From positions 1-56,798 of the forward strand of contig NZ_JAHKQB010000039.1 in the NCBI RefSeq assembly GCF_018860625.1: DNA of 56,798 bases. Reading direction: 5' to 3'. Both the position numbers and the translations under genes were made by a program. Below the pieces are notes generated by a model. The model saw nothing but the letters and a program-made list of their open reading frames with translations, ran no database searches and had not been told where the DNA came from. The stretch is from Paracoccus sp. C2R09. GTDB lineage: Bacteria; Pseudomonadota; Alphaproteobacteria; Rhodobacterales; Rhodobacteraceae. This document shows, one piece after another, positions 1 through 8,349 of the stretch (position 1 is its first letter; each line of letters starts with the position of its first letter).

Positions 1-2
1 GC

Positions 3-401
3 CAGCTGTCCGAGTTCCGTTCGGGCGCGATGGGCGATGAAAGCAAGGTCACTTCGGGCGTCCGTCTGGACGGATCACTCGTTCTGGATCTCGTCGATTG
101 GGCCGGTTCGACAGCGATGGGTGAGACGGTCCTGATCGATGTCGACGAGCTTATTGGAAGCTTCAGAAGCGTGCGGGTCGAGGGGCTGGGCATCAATCAA
201 GATGCGCTGATCCGCATCGACTATGCCCAAGACGAGGTCACGCTGGTGCTGGGCGAGGACGGCAGTGGTAGCGGCATGGTTAAGATGGCCACCAGTGGCG
301 TGGAAGCCTTCGTCGATTACAGCGACGATGCGGCACTGGCTCAGCTCTGGGATGCACTGGCCGCACCTGGGGTCCTAGTGATGGACGACCCGCTGATCTG
401 A
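3..401 (+). CDS. C-terminal part of an unidentified protein, cut by the window edge
   Basis: The frame is open from the first bases of the window to a TGA ending at 401, so this is the last ~132 codons of a longer gene; the ATG at 30 is internal and unlikely to be the true start. The visible part is acidic and rich in beta-type alternation (short stretches such as LVLDLVDW and VTLVLGEDG), without cysteines, membrane segments or a motif I can assign. It could be the tail of a secreted or surface repeat protein, but that is a guess. A strong GC hairpin lies about 25 bases after the stop. Confidence 0.55.
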   Translation, partial: QLSEFRSGAMGDESKVTSGVRLDGSLVLDLVDWAGSTAMGETVLIDVDELIGSFRSVRVEGLGINQDALIRIDYAQDEVTLVLGEDGSGSGMVKMATSGVEAFVDYSDDAALAQLWDALAAPGVLVMDDPLI

Positions 402-423
402 CACGGCAGGGCGCAAAAGAACT

Positions 424-445
424 CCGGGGCCCCGCAGGGCCCCGG
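424..445 (-). terminator. GC-rich hairpin, probable terminator
   Basis: A perfect 9-bp stem (CCGGGGCCC / GGGCCCCGG) with a 4-base loop. Read on the minus strand it is followed by AGTTCTTTT, so it fits best as the terminator of the decayed VPLPA-CTERM gene to its right, but it also sits just after the stop of the plus-strand partial gene and may serve both. Confidence 0.6.
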
Positions 446-471
446 ACGATCACGCGGCGATACCAGGTCCA

Positions 472-582
472 GGCGCGCTTGCGACGGCGCAGCAGGCCAC
501 CCATTCCCAGACCCGACAGCAGCAGGACCATGCCCGCCGGCAACGGCACGGGTGCAAATCGCGTAATACGACCGACTTCCAA
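472..582 (-). pseudogene. Orphan VPLPA-CTERM sorting signal (gene remnant)
   Basis: On the minus strand the frame encodes VPLPAGMVLLLSGLGMGG followed by LLRRRKRA: a VPLPA motif, a hydrophobic stretch and an arginine cluster. This is the tripartite C-terminal anchor of VPLPA-CTERM proteins, processed by exosortase-type enzymes and common in Rhodobacterales. There is no signal peptide or protein body upstream; the homology stops near 590 where a low-GC stretch with a 7-base A run begins. The frame also runs past the usual end (after RRRKRA), though a shift of one base would reach a stop 12 codons later. I read it as the 3' end of a deleted gene, still followed by its terminator. Confidence 0.6.
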
Positions 583-753
583 GCACGAAAAAAACTTTGC
601 GCAGCGAGCGAATGCTCGTGCAACATCGATCGATCCGATTAGGAACTAGCCTCTGGTCGCAGTAGAAAAAAAGTCGCTGTTAGGCAAACTACAACAAGAG
701 TCGGCCCCGAGAAAGGCTATCAACTTGAGCCGATATGAAAGGATCCATTGCGA

Positions 754-1062
754 TCAGTATCCCCTCTGAAGAACAATCGATCCTCCAGCCATTTGGAAAA
801 TTTGGCATCCACGATAGCCAAGGGCATCTTTCCACTCGAGTATCATCCACTCGCCATCTTCGTGAATATTGTCAACAGAGCGGGAAATTCTAGGCCTTGA
901 AAATTCCTCAACGAAACCCCGAATGATCGCCGATTTACCCACAGAAAGCAGATTTTTAGTTTGAAAGTTTACTGCATGGTCAGCGTAGAGCATTGCCATA
1001 GTTTCAACGTGGCCCGTATTGAATGCCTCGACCCACTTGCGGAGAAGTTCTATATGACTCAT
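754..1062 (-). CDS. SnoaL/NTF2-like protein
   Basis: A 102-residue protein starting MSHIELLRKWVEAFNTG, matching the first helix of SnoaL-like / nuclear transport factor 2-fold proteins, in which residues such as WVEAFNTG and MLYADHAVNF are typical. Family members bind small hydrophobic ligands or act as small enzymes; no specific substrate can be read here. The frame is open up to an ATG at 1185, but the family homology begins exactly at 1062. The length (102) is slightly short for the family (110-130). It is isolated between a gene remnant and an IS remnant, in lower-GC DNA than the copper genes to the right, so it may be an acquired cargo gene. Confidence 0.6.
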   Translation of the reverse strand: MSHIELLRKWVEAFNTGHVETMAMLYADHAVNFQTKNLLSVGKSAIIRGFVEEFSRPRISRSVDNIHEDGEWMILEWKDALGYRGCQIFQMAGGSIVLQRGY

Positions 1063-1260
1063 CAACCTGACTCTTGCATTGCTTGCTTGTGATGCTCGTC
1101 TTGCCTCAGTTATCTGAGTTGGCGCGATAAATGCGCCGGCTTTTAGGTCAAATAGACCACACCTATCACGAGCCTTTGCCTTCATAGTGCCTAGCTATAG
1201 ACTATAAATGTTAAATTTGGGTTAGGAATAAGCTGATGCGATCCACCTCCCCAGCATACG

Positions 1261-1466
1261 AGGTGTTCAGTCCAAGAAGTCCGCAGGCCAAGCTGGGAGA
1301 AATTTTTCTGGCCCAGGCACCCAGATCCTGCGGATGTGTTCGTATGGCGTAAGCCCACTAAGACTCTTGTGCTTGGTCATTGCGATTCCGTGGCTAACTT
1401 CTCCCATAAGGCATCCTTCCAGTCCTCTGAAAGAACCACACCATCAAATCGAGGAATCAAACACCT
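1261..1466 (-). mobile_element. 206-bp miniature IS481-family derivative
   Basis: Both ends carry the inverted repeat AGGTGTT (left on plus: AGGTGTTCAGTCC; right end read on minus: AGGTGTTTGATTCC). Inside, a minus-strand frame from 1407 to 1267 encodes 46 residues: MGEVSHGIA, the start of an IS481 transposase (usually MGQVLHGSA), joined directly to LSGLTPYEHIRRIW and a PEKF motif, the usual C-terminus of the same family. All of the DDE catalytic core is missing. The element is therefore an internal-deletion derivative with both termini kept, not a simple truncated copy. No clear target-site duplication is visible next to the repeats. Confidence 0.7.
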
Positions 1467-1563
1467 AATAGCAGATCACCCTTCAGCGAATGATCAAAAA
1501 AGCTAGGATCAAGCTCTACATGCGTAGCCTGACAATTTACGCACGCTGAGGCTGCGCGTCGAA

Positions 1564-3147
1564 TCAGAGTAAGAAGTCAGTCTCTGCCAAACCGATTTGC
1601 CCCATAAGTAACACTGAAAAGTCGCTGCGGCCGTCCCCATCGACGTCGCCCGCAATGATGGTGTTTCCGCTCAGGTAGCGAAACCGAACCTGTCCCGCAT
1701 CGCCCGAGAAGCCGTCCTGCCCGATAAAGTCGAAGGCCTGATTGCCGGTCGCGCTCGTATCGGCGTCTATTCCGCGTAGGTCGATCCGGTCCGACTGGGC
1801 GCTTCGAAAATCTGTGACGGTATCGCGAAATAGAGGTCCAATAGCGCTGTCCTTAATGCTGGCAAAGACGAAATGGTCACTGCCTGTGCCGCCTATCATG
1901 GTATCTCTTCCCAAGCCGCCTATCAGCGTGTCGTTCCCTGCCTGACCTTGCAAACGATCAGCTCCTACCTGGCCTGACAGCCTGTCGCCGCCATTGCCAC
2001 CCCATAGGATATCAGCATGGTTGCCGCCGTAGAGCACATCGGAGCCATTAGCGCCAGCAAGCGTGTCACTGCCGTTATTTCCGAACAGAGTATCGTTTCC
2101 TCCGGCACCACCTAAAAGGTCGTTCCCGGCTTGACCCTGCAGAAGGTCGTTACCTATCTGGCCATAAAGTTTGTCATGGCCACTGCCGCCCCACAGGACA
2201 TCGTTGTTGTATCCGCCAAATACTTCGTCGTCACCATCGGCACCGACAAGCGTGTCGCTGCCCTTCCCGCCGAACAGCGTATCGTTTCCAGCCCCACCGC
2301 CCAATAAGTCGCTGCCCAACTGCCCGTACAAGCGATCGTTTCCGAACTGACCGTATAGCCGATCATTATCGCTTCCACCCCACAGCGCGTCATCATGCCC
2401 GCCACCATAGAGGACGTCGGCGCCTTCACCGCCCCCGAGCGTGTCATTGCCGTTATTGCCATAGAGCACGTCATCGCCCGCTGCACCCCGTAGCGTATCG
2501 AAGCCTGCAAACCCGTCGAGCTTGTTTGCCGCTGCGTTCCCGAAAATGCGGTTCGCAAGCCCATTGCCCGAGCCATTTATCGAGGCGCCACCCGTAAGGA
2601 TCAGATTCTCAACGTGATCGGCAAGCGCATAGTCCGATTCCGTGAAAACCAAATCAACGCCGCCTTTTCCGGATTCGACCACCAGATCGCCAGGTGTCAC
2701 ATAATAGATGTCGTTGCCCCCAAGTCCCATCAGCGTCTCGGCCTCGGAAGTGCCGCGCAAGACATCCGCCTTCTCCGTCCCTGTCGAAAGATTATCGTCG
2801 ATAATATCGATCCTGGTGACTTGGGTCTGACGCCCATCGGCAAACCGCATTGTACCCGACAAGGTAATGGTCAGGTAAGCGGTCTCGACACGCTCCGCGG
2901 TCCCGTCGCGCATTGCAGTAATCGAGATGTATTCGGTGCGGTTGGAAGGCAAAGATGAAAGGGTCGATATGTACCCACTACCACTGGATCCACTGTAATC
3001 CGCCGCGTCTGCTGTGCCGTCGGTGACGTCATAGCGATAGGAGAAATGATGATCCGTCAAGCCACGGAAGCGAAGGGCCTGCAACACGCTTTCACCTTCT
3101 CGGAGTGTGATAGAAGGGGGCAGGTTCGCAGCATAAGTGCTAGACAT
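1564..3147 (-). CDS. RTX calcium-binding secreted protein with Calx-beta-like N-terminus
   Basis: A 527-residue protein with about twenty glycine/aspartate nonapeptides of the GGxGxDxLx type (for example [22 protein letters not shown]) from roughly residue 140 to 420; these fold into calcium-filled beta-rolls. Residues 1-120 resemble a Calx-beta domain ([13 protein letters not shown], then a DDN near 117). The last ~80 residues ([19 protein letters not shown] and an end in DFLL) match the serralysin-type C-terminal region that carries the type I secretion signal. There is no N-terminal signal peptide, as expected for type I export. No ABC/MFP exporter genes lie nearby, so export would use a system elsewhere. 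A lone catalytic domain is absent: an adhesin or matrix protein role is likeliest. Confidence 0.85.
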   Translation of the reverse strand: MSSTYAANLPPSITLREGESVLQALRFRGLTDHHFSYRYDVTDGTADAADYSGSSGSGYISTLSSLPSNRTEYISITAMRDGTAERVETAYLTITLSGTMRFADGRQTQVTRIDIIDDNLSTGTEKADVLRGTSEAETLMGLGGNDIYYVTPGDLVVESGKGGVDLVFTESDYALADHVENLILTGGASINGSGNGLANRIFGNAAANKLDGFAGFDTLRGAAGDDVLYGNNGNDTLGGGEGADVLYGGGHDDALWGGSDNDRLYGQFGNDRLYGQLGSDLLGGGAGNDTLFGGKGSDTLVGADGDDEVFGGYNNDVLWGGSGHDKLYGQIGNDLLQGQAGNDLLGGAGGNDTLFGNNGSDTLAGANGSDVLYGGNHADILWGGNGGDRLSGQVGADRLQGQAGNDTLIGGLGRDTMIGGTGSDHFVFASIKDSAIGPLFRDTVTDFRSAQSDRIDLRGIDADTSATGNQAFDFIGQDGFSGDAGQVRFRYLSGNTIIAGDVDGDGRSDFSVLLMGQIGLAETDFLL

Positions 3148-3359
3148 GAAAAAACCTCAGTAGTTTCATAAAATCCCCGCGATTTCTCTATATGTACTAG
3201 ATCTGGGGGTGGGCAGCCCACGTTTGCCGTGAGGAAACTTAGTATAGTTCCGCAAGGGTTAATAGAAAGTGTACACAACGATCGGTTTCATACTACAGGA
3301 TCAATCCTGTAGACGTCCTCGATGATCACGCTTCGCCCCCCTCTTCGCCTTATACGAGC
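3148..3359. other. Upstream region of the RTX gene, no gene seen
   Basis: Low-GC sequence before the RTX start. A short purine stretch (TGAGG) sits near the start on the minus strand as a probable ribosome site. I see no further gene; a 73-codon minus-strand frame here overlaps the RTX start and has no coding features. Confidence 0.4.
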
Positions 3360-3650
3360 TCTGGAGCGGAAATTCTTAAGCAGTAGATTTCGAATACGGT
3401 GAGCGCGATGGCAAAAAGGAAAACTCTTGGGCACCCGTCTCGGGTGGTCACACACTTGTAGTCCCTGAGCCCTCCGGACATGATCTCGGCATGTATGCGC
3501 CGCTGCTCGTACTCAACGGCCGTCTTGTGCTGCTTGATGCAGGCGCCTGTACTCTTAAGTGTGAAGGCTTCTCGAAGCCAGTCGGCGTCATAGCCGCGCC
3601 CCCAGCCAACCAGCCGACTTTTGGCAGGGCACTGAGAGCTGCCTATACGC
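3360..3650 (-). pseudogene. IS5-family transposase remnant (C-terminal part)
   Basis: The minus strand translates without stops as GRGYDADWLREAF ... EQRRIHAEIMSGGLRDYK ... PRVFLFAIALTVFEI. These match the C-terminal part of IS5-family DDE transposases (usually RGYDADWFR, RIEIMFGRLKDWRR, FLSAIALAATVIFW) around the catalytic D and E. The region before it is no longer in frame and no intact inverted repeats were found. The protein is clearly inactive. A second remnant of the same family lies at about 41.2-41.5 kb. Confidence 0.7.
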
Positions 3651-3839
3651 CGATGTAATCGCTGAATGGCCTTGCGGTGTCGAACTGATCGAGAGGCTGT
3701 CGTTGGCTGTTACAGGTGACATGCAGCATAATGATCATGCCGCCAGTCATCAGAAGAACAGCCCTCGAGCTTTTTCCTAATCTTAGAACTTCCGCCGAGC
3801 AGGCGTACACTCATCCCTTTCATACCTGCAGGCTCGCCG

Positions 3840-4276
3840 ACCTGCGATAGGTCTTGAGATAGAGCACATTGATTATCTCGCTCGGCGTTTGGTAGGCATG
3901 AAATGCCATGGCTGTGCGGACGGCAGGGCTGAAGTAATCTTACAAAATGCAGTATGGATCGCTGACGGACATAGTGGCAGTTGTCAGACGGTAGCAGAGT
4001 GTGACGCCGAAACGCGATGACGGAAGCCTCCTCAGCCTCCGTGAGGACCGTCGAAGGAAGCTGCTTTGGGCCCGTCTCGAGGTCATCGACCGTCTACGGT
4101 TAAGGCCATTTCGTAACCGTCTCGAAATTAATCCCCAGCTCCTCGCTCAGCCTTGCGAACACCCTATTGCTGCCCCGACGCCATGCGTGACCGTAGCGCT
4201 TTCGTGGCCAATCTGGCCTATAAGGCACCCCCCTATTCGACCGGATCATACTATCAAACTGTGGGACCAAACACCC
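3840..4276 (-). pseudogene. IS481-family transposase remnant (N-terminal part, frameshifted)
   Basis: Reading the minus strand from the terminal repeat at 4276 (GGGTGTTTGGTCCC, similar to the end of the 206-bp element at 1.3 kb) gives GQIGHESATVTHGVG in one frame, then RLSEELGINFETVTKWP in another, two stops, and then DDLETGPKQLPSTVLTEAEE and FRRHTLLPSDNC. This is the family's N-terminal helix-turn-helix (LAKRYGINPKTVAKW) and the following LPTGPKEPRSTVLTPEEE block. Frameshifts and stops make it a fossil. Its terminal repeat and that of the miniature element show they belong to one family. Confidence 0.7.
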
Positions 4277-4394
4277 AACGATAGCTGGTCCCGGCTTGGT
4301 ACTTGAGAAACGTACGCCGGTGCCATGCGATCGTTCGCCGCATCTTTCTCATGCCACTCGCATATTGGTCGACCGGGACTTCATGCACCCAAGA

Positions 4395-5039
4395 TCAGTT
4401 GCCCGGCCTGCCTTGCCCGCGTCCAAGAAACATTGTTGCCAGCGTGATCACCGTCGTCATTGCGATAACACCCAGATAACGCTCGTAGATGCCATCTATA
4501 TCACTGGGCAGCATGAAGAAGACCGGCGCCGAAATCGTCCACAGCACGGAAAGCCCGACCAGGATCTTGGCATATCCTGCCCCGCAGCGGCGCGCGCCCT
4601 CGGACATGCACCACGGCAAGACTGCCATCAGCACGCCGAGCGCATAGACGAGATAGCTGTGGATCACCACGCCGTCCTTGTCGTTGTCGCCATATTCGTT
4701 GCGGGCGCCCACAAGGAAGACGATCAGCCCCAGGATGGTGAACCCCACGATACCGAAGCTCCAGCGTCGGTTGCCCAGATGCACATGCGCGGCAAGCAGG
4801 GCGATGGATATGAGCGACGCCGAGAACGCATAAATGCCGATATCGACAATGAATTCGTATTTGCCCGCCCCCAGGTCGCTGATGGTGTCGGCGATCCAGT
4901 CGTGGTCCGGAACCACGAAATCCGCGATCAGGATCATTGCCGCGAAGATGATGCAGCCGATTATGGCATACCATCCCAGCAAGGTTATCAGCGCGGGTCT
5001 TTCCTGGATTGCGGCACCTCCCCCGGTTTCGGCCGTCAT
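4395..5039 (-). CDS. DUF998-family polytopic membrane protein
   Basis: A 214-residue protein with about six hydrophobic segments (for example LITLLGWYAIIGCIIFAA near residues 18-36 and IVGFTILGLIVFLVGA near 97-112). The DTISDLGAG stretch near residue 53 after the first membrane helix is typical of DUF998 proteins, whose function is unknown. A good ribosome site (AAGGAGAA) precedes the ATG. It is divergent from the copper operon with about 270 bases between the starts, which probably hold both promoters. Any link to metal handling is only positional. Confidence 0.75.
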   Translation of the reverse strand: MTAETGGGAAIQERPALITLLGWYAIIGCIIFAAMILIADFVVPDHDWIADTISDLGAGKYEFIVDIGIYAFSASLISIALLAAHVHLGNRRWSFGIVGFTILGLIVFLVGARNEYGDNDKDGVVIHSYLVYALGVLMAVLPWCMSEGARRCGAGYAKILVGLSVLWTISAPVFFMLPSDIDGIYERYLGVIAMTTVITLATMFLGRGQGRPGN

Positions 5040-5307
5040 GCGGAATTCTCCTTCTTGTCAGATGACAACCAGATGCGCCGATGCTTTGTTCCCCGGGGTG
5101 GGGCGGACGTCAGATCGCGACCGCGATCGCGGCGTCATGCAGCGGATGTCGGGTCCGGCCCCGCCCGCAGGATCGCAGCCGCGGAAGCCAAGGTGACATC
5201 GGGCCAGGCCGTGCCCTTTGCCCACGGATCACCGGTCGGTGTCGCGCTTGCCACTTGACGGCCGACCCCATGGCGGTATTCATCGTCACGGAACGAAGGG
5301 AAGCTCG

Positions 5308-5661
5308 GTGATCGGTCGTATCCTCATCATTCTTGTCGCATTGCAGCTCGTGGTCACGAGCGCCTTTGCGCATGCGATGACAACGCCCCAGCATTGTTCG
5401 CTTCCGTCGGCCCAGCATTCGCACGACGCGGAATGTTCCGCCCCGGCGGAACAGGCGATCCAGATCGATGCGGGGACCGAACAGCAGCCCATGCCGACGG
5501 GGCTGCTGCATTGCGCCAGCGTCGTCTGCACGGCCCCGTTCGACAATGCCGCGATGGTCGAACCGCGCGACGATGTCCGCAATGCCGATCTGAACCCGGC
5601 CGAGCCTCGCAGGGCCCTGCAATCGGTCCTTCTGTCCCATCTCCGGCCTCCGCTGGTCTGA
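5308..5661 (+). CDS. CutF-like small secreted leader protein of the copA operon
   Basis: A 117-residue protein from a GTG at 5308 with AAGGGA eight bases upstream; longer upstream starts lack a ribosome site and would bury the signal peptide. Residues 1-21 are a clear Sec signal (ILIILVALQLVVTSAFAHA). The mature part is rich in His and Cys (HCSLPSAQHSHDAEC), has a CASVVC motif (C-x4-C), and ends LSHLRPPLV before the stop. It lies 185 bases upstream of copA. A small exported Cys protein with a proline pair at the very C-terminus, directly before a multicopper oxidase, matches CutF of the Rhodobacter capsulatus cutFOG operon, which senses copper during its own export and controls translation of the oxidase. 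Family assignment is by architecture, not alignment. Confidence 0.6.
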   Translation: MIGRILIILVALQLVVTSAFAHAMTTPQHCSLPSAQHSHDAECSAPAEQAIQIDAGTEQQPMPTGLLHCASVVCTAPFDNAAMVEPRDDVRNADLNPAEPRRALQSVLLSHLRPPLV

Positions 5662-5781
5662 GCACGCCCTGACGGCGTCGATTGCCACGCGGCCCCTGCG
5701 GGCGCGTCCGGCAATCCGATCGAATGCGCGCATCCGGGTCGTCGACCCGCGCGGCATCTGATCCCCCCCCTCATCCTAACA

Positions 5782-5833
5782 TCACCGCCCTTGCGGTGAC
5801 CCCTTGATCGCGCGGTCGGCATTCGGCCTGCGC
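5782..5833 (+). promoter_or_regulatory. Two stem-loops between the leader gene and copA
   Basis: First hairpin 5782-5799: TCACCGC / GCGGTGA with a 4-base loop (7-bp perfect stem). Second hairpin 5810-5833: GCGCGG pairs with CCTGCGC's complement (6 bp with one G-U). The second ends about five bases before the weak GGAAA ribosome site of copA (ATG at 5847). In the CutF system a stem-loop in this position limits translation of the oxidase until the leader is translated; these are candidates for that element. Neither is followed by a T run, so simple termination is unlikely. Confidence 0.4.
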
Positions 5834-5846
5834 CCATGGAAAACAC

Positions 5847-7526
5847 ATGAGACATATCACATTGCTGCGGTCGCTGGCCGTGGTGCTGGGGCTTGGCCTC
5901 GGCATGCCTGCACAGGCCGACACCTACGACATCTCGGTCGACAAGATCCGCATCGATACCGGCGGCTTCGCCGGGACCGGGATCGGATATAACGGCCGCC
6001 AGACCCCGACCGTCCTGCATTTCCAGGAAGGCGAGGACGTGGTCATCCGCGTCAAGAACAACCTGCGCGAAAGCACCTCGATCCATTGGCACGGGCTGAT
6101 CCTGCCCTTCCGCCAGGACGGCGTTCCGGGCATCAGCTTCAACGGCATCCGACCGGGCGAAACCTTCACCTATCGCTTTCCCATCAGGCAGGCGGGCACC
6201 TACTGGTTCCACAGCCATTCCGGCTTCCAGGAACCCGATGGCGCCTACGGGGCCATCGTGATCTCGCCCCGGAACGGCGAGACGGTCCGCGCGGATCGCG
6301 ACTATGTGGTCCAGCTGACCGACAAGCACCCCCATAGCGGGTCGCGGATCTTCCGCAACCTCAAGGCCTCGGCGGATTACTACAACCGGGCACAACGCAC
6401 GGCCATGGACCTGATCGAGGAGGCCGGCGCCGGCGGGCTGAAGGCGGCGATGCAGGATCGCAGGATGTGGGGCGCGATGCGCATGATGCCCACCGATATC
6501 GAGGATGTTCAGGGCTATGCCCCCCTGATCAACGGCGCCAGCACGCAGCAGAACTGGACCGGCATGTTCAAGCCCGGCGAAAAGGTGCGCCTGCGGCTGA
6601 TCAACTCCTCGGCCTCGACCTATTTCGACATCCGGGTGCCGGGGTTGAAGATGACCGTGGTTCAGGCGGACGGCAACGACGTGAAGCCGGTGACCGTGGA
6701 CGAACTGCGTATCGGGGTGGCCGAGACCTATGACGTCATCGTCGAGCCGCGCGAGGCCAAGGCCTATTCGATCATCGGCGAGAGCGTCGGACGGACTGCG
6801 ATGGTGCGCGGGACGCTGGCCCCGGCCGCAGGGATGGTCGGTCCCTATTACCAGATGCGTCCCCAGCCCCTGCTGACCATGGCCGACATGGGCGGCATGA
6901 TGTCGGGCAAGGACCATTCGGGCATGGACATGGGCGGTATGGACATGTCGGGCATGGATCATTCCGGGATGGACATGGGCAGCATGGACATGTCCGGCAT
7001 GAACATGGGCGGGGGCATCCCCGTCGTTCCGTCCGAAGGGGCTCCGGGTGCGGCCTTCTATGCGCCGGGCAGCGGGCTGATCCCGACGGCGGCCAATGGC
7101 GGCAGGTTCCTGGGCTACGAGGATCTCACCGCGCGCCGCCCGCTCTATCGCGACCGGGCCCCCACGAGAGAGATCGAGATCCGGCTGACCGGCAACATGG
7201 AACGCTATATCTGGTCGATCAACGGCGTGAAATACGAGGATGCCGAACCGATCCGCCTGCAATACGGCGAACGCGTCCGGTTCAAGTTCGTCAACGAGAC
7301 GATGATGGCACATCCGATGCATCTGCACGGGATGTGGTCCATCGTGGATACCGGCATGGGCGCGCTCGATCCCGTGAAGCACACGGTCAGCGTGGCCCCC
7401 GGAACGACGCTCTATACCGAGACCGAGGTCGATGCCCCCGGCCAGTGGGCCTTCCACTGCCATCTTTCCTATCACATGGCCGGCGGCATGTTCCGCAAGG
7501 TCATCGTCGAAGGGGGTCCGGCATGA
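5847..7526 (+). CDS. copA: CopA-type periplasmic multicopper oxidase
   Basis: A 559-residue copper-resistance oxidase. Residues 1-24 form a signal peptide ending AQA. The four copper-binding motifs are all present: HWHG (80-83), WFHSHSGFQ (120-128), HPMHLHG (489-495) and HCHLSYHMAGGM (537-548, with the type 1 Cys and axial Met). A methionine-rich insert at about residues 345-390 contains repeats such as MDMGGMDMSGMDHSG, as expected for Cu(I) binding in PcoA/CopA. The enzyme oxidises Cu(I) to Cu(II) in the periplasm. It overlaps copB by four bases (ATGA), so the two are translationally coupled. Length and motif order are normal for the family. Confidence 0.95.
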   Translation: MRHITLLRSLAVVLGLGLGMPAQADTYDISVDKIRIDTGGFAGTGIGYNGRQTPTVLHFQEGEDVVIRVKNNLRESTSIHWHGLILPFRQDGVPGISFNGIRPGETFTYRFPIRQAGTYWFHSHSGFQEPDGAYGAIVISPRNGETVRADRDYVVQLTDKHPHSGSRIFRNLKASADYYNRAQRTAMDLIEEAGAGGLKAAMQDRRMWGAMRMMPTDIEDVQGYAPLINGASTQQNWTGMFKPGEKVRLRLINSSASTYFDIRVPGLKMTVVQADGNDVKPVTVDELRIGVAETYDVIVEPREAKAYSIIGESVGRTAMVRGTLAPAAGMVGPYYQMRPQPLLTMADMGGMMSGKDHSGMDMGGMDMSGMDHSGMDMGSMDMSGMNMGGGIPVVPSEGAPGAAFYAPGSGLIPTAANGGRFLGYEDLTARRPLYRDRAPTREIEIRLTGNMERYIWSINGVKYEDAEPIRLQYGERVRFKFVNETMMAHPMHLHGMWSIVDTGMGALDPVKHTVSVAPGTTLYTETEVDAPGQWAFHCHLSYHMAGGMFRKVIVEGGPA

Positions 7527-8269
7527 TCGGCGGGAAACTCCGGAAGGACGGCGCCGTGAGAACCGTCACCTTCGGGGCGGCCCTGTCGCTGCCCCTTGCG
7601 CTGGCCGCGGTATCGGCCGCGATGGCCGACCCGGCCATGTCCCCGACCGTCTGGGGCCTGCGGTCGGAAAAGCTTGAATACCGGATGGGCGACGAGGACG
7701 GCCTTGCCTGGGATTTCGAGGCATGGACCGGCGATGACGAACTGCGCCTGGTCTGGAAAAGCGAAGGCCTGCGGATCGAGGGCGGCGATTTCGAGGAGAT
7801 GGAGAACGAGATCCGCCTGCAGAAACCCGTCACCGATTTCTTCGACGGCTTCGTCGGGCTGGCCGCATCGACCCCGGACGGGCTTCCCGAACGCTATCAC
7901 GGGGTGGTGGGCGTGACGGGCCTTGCGCCCCAGTGGTTCGAGGCCGAGGCCGCGCTCTATGTATCGCGCCACCCCTATATCGGGGCCGAGCTGGAATACG
8001 AGGGGCTGCTGACCAATCGGCTGATCCTGACGCCCTCGGTGGAAATCGGGCTGCCGCTGGCGGACGACCCGGAACGCGAAATCGCGGCCGGCGGCGTCTC
8101 GGCCGAACTGGGCCTGCGCCTCAGCTACAACCTGATCGGTCGGGCCGTGTCCCCCTATGTGGGCGTGAATTACGAACGCGCCTTCGGCGGGACCGCCGAC
8201 ATCCTGCGCGATCATGGCCATGACGTGGACGAGCTGACCACCCTCGTCGGCGTCAACCTGATGTTCTGA
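7523..8269 (+). CDS. copB: Copper resistance outer-membrane protein CopB
   Basis: A 248-residue protein whose ATG overlaps the copA stop. A hydrophobic signal region (AALSLPLALAAVSAAMA) ends near residue 32. The mature part has alternating beta strands and family landmarks such as EYRMGDEDGLAWDFEAW, WFEAEAALYVS and a C-terminal ending in F, as for outer-membrane beta-barrels of the CopB/PcoB family. The methionine/histidine-rich N-terminal extension found in many CopB proteins is missing; the Met-rich module here resides in CopA. Frames running upstream of 7523 within copA are not supported. Confidence 0.9.
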   Translation: MIGGKLRKDGAVRTVTFGAALSLPLALAAVSAAMADPAMSPTVWGLRSEKLEYRMGDEDGLAWDFEAWTGDDELRLVWKSEGLRIEGGDFEEMENEIRLQKPVTDFFDGFVGLAASTPDGLPERYHGVVGVTGLAPQWFEAEAALYVSRHPYIGAELEYEGLLTNRLILTPSVEIGLPLADDPEREIAAGGVSAELGLRLSYNLIGRAVSPYVGVNYERAFGGTADILRDHGHDVDELTTLVGVNLMF

Positions 8270-8275
8270 GCATTC

Positions 8276-8314
8276 TGCGCCCCGCTTCGGCCCCGAAGGC
8301 CGGGACGGGGCGCA
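8276..8314 (+). terminator. Strong nested hairpin between copB and copC
   Basis: Outer 9-bp stem TGCGCCCCG / CGGGGCGCA enclosing an inner perfect 6-bp stem CTTCGG / CCGAAG. It begins six bases after the copB stop. No T run follows, so it is more likely an mRNA-stabilising or attenuating element that sets the copC/copD level relative to copAB than a full terminator. Confidence 0.5.
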
Positions 8315-8349
8315 GTCCTTCGACCTTATCGATCAACAGGAGATATCCA

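Noticed and set aside
1564..3147. Repetitive DNA as a CRISPR or satellite array
   Set aside because: The repeats are degenerate glycine/aspartate codons of RTX nonapeptides in one open frame, without spacers or constant repeat length.
5286..7475. A 729-codon open frame on the minus strand opposite copA
   Set aside because: It is His/Pro/Arg-rich antisense of the Met- and Asp-rich copA sequence and has no domain or ribosome site.
8276..8314. The copB-copC hairpin as a full transcription terminator
   Set aside because: There is no T run after the stem and copC/copD have no obvious separate promoter, so partial attenuation or mRNA stabilisation is more likely.
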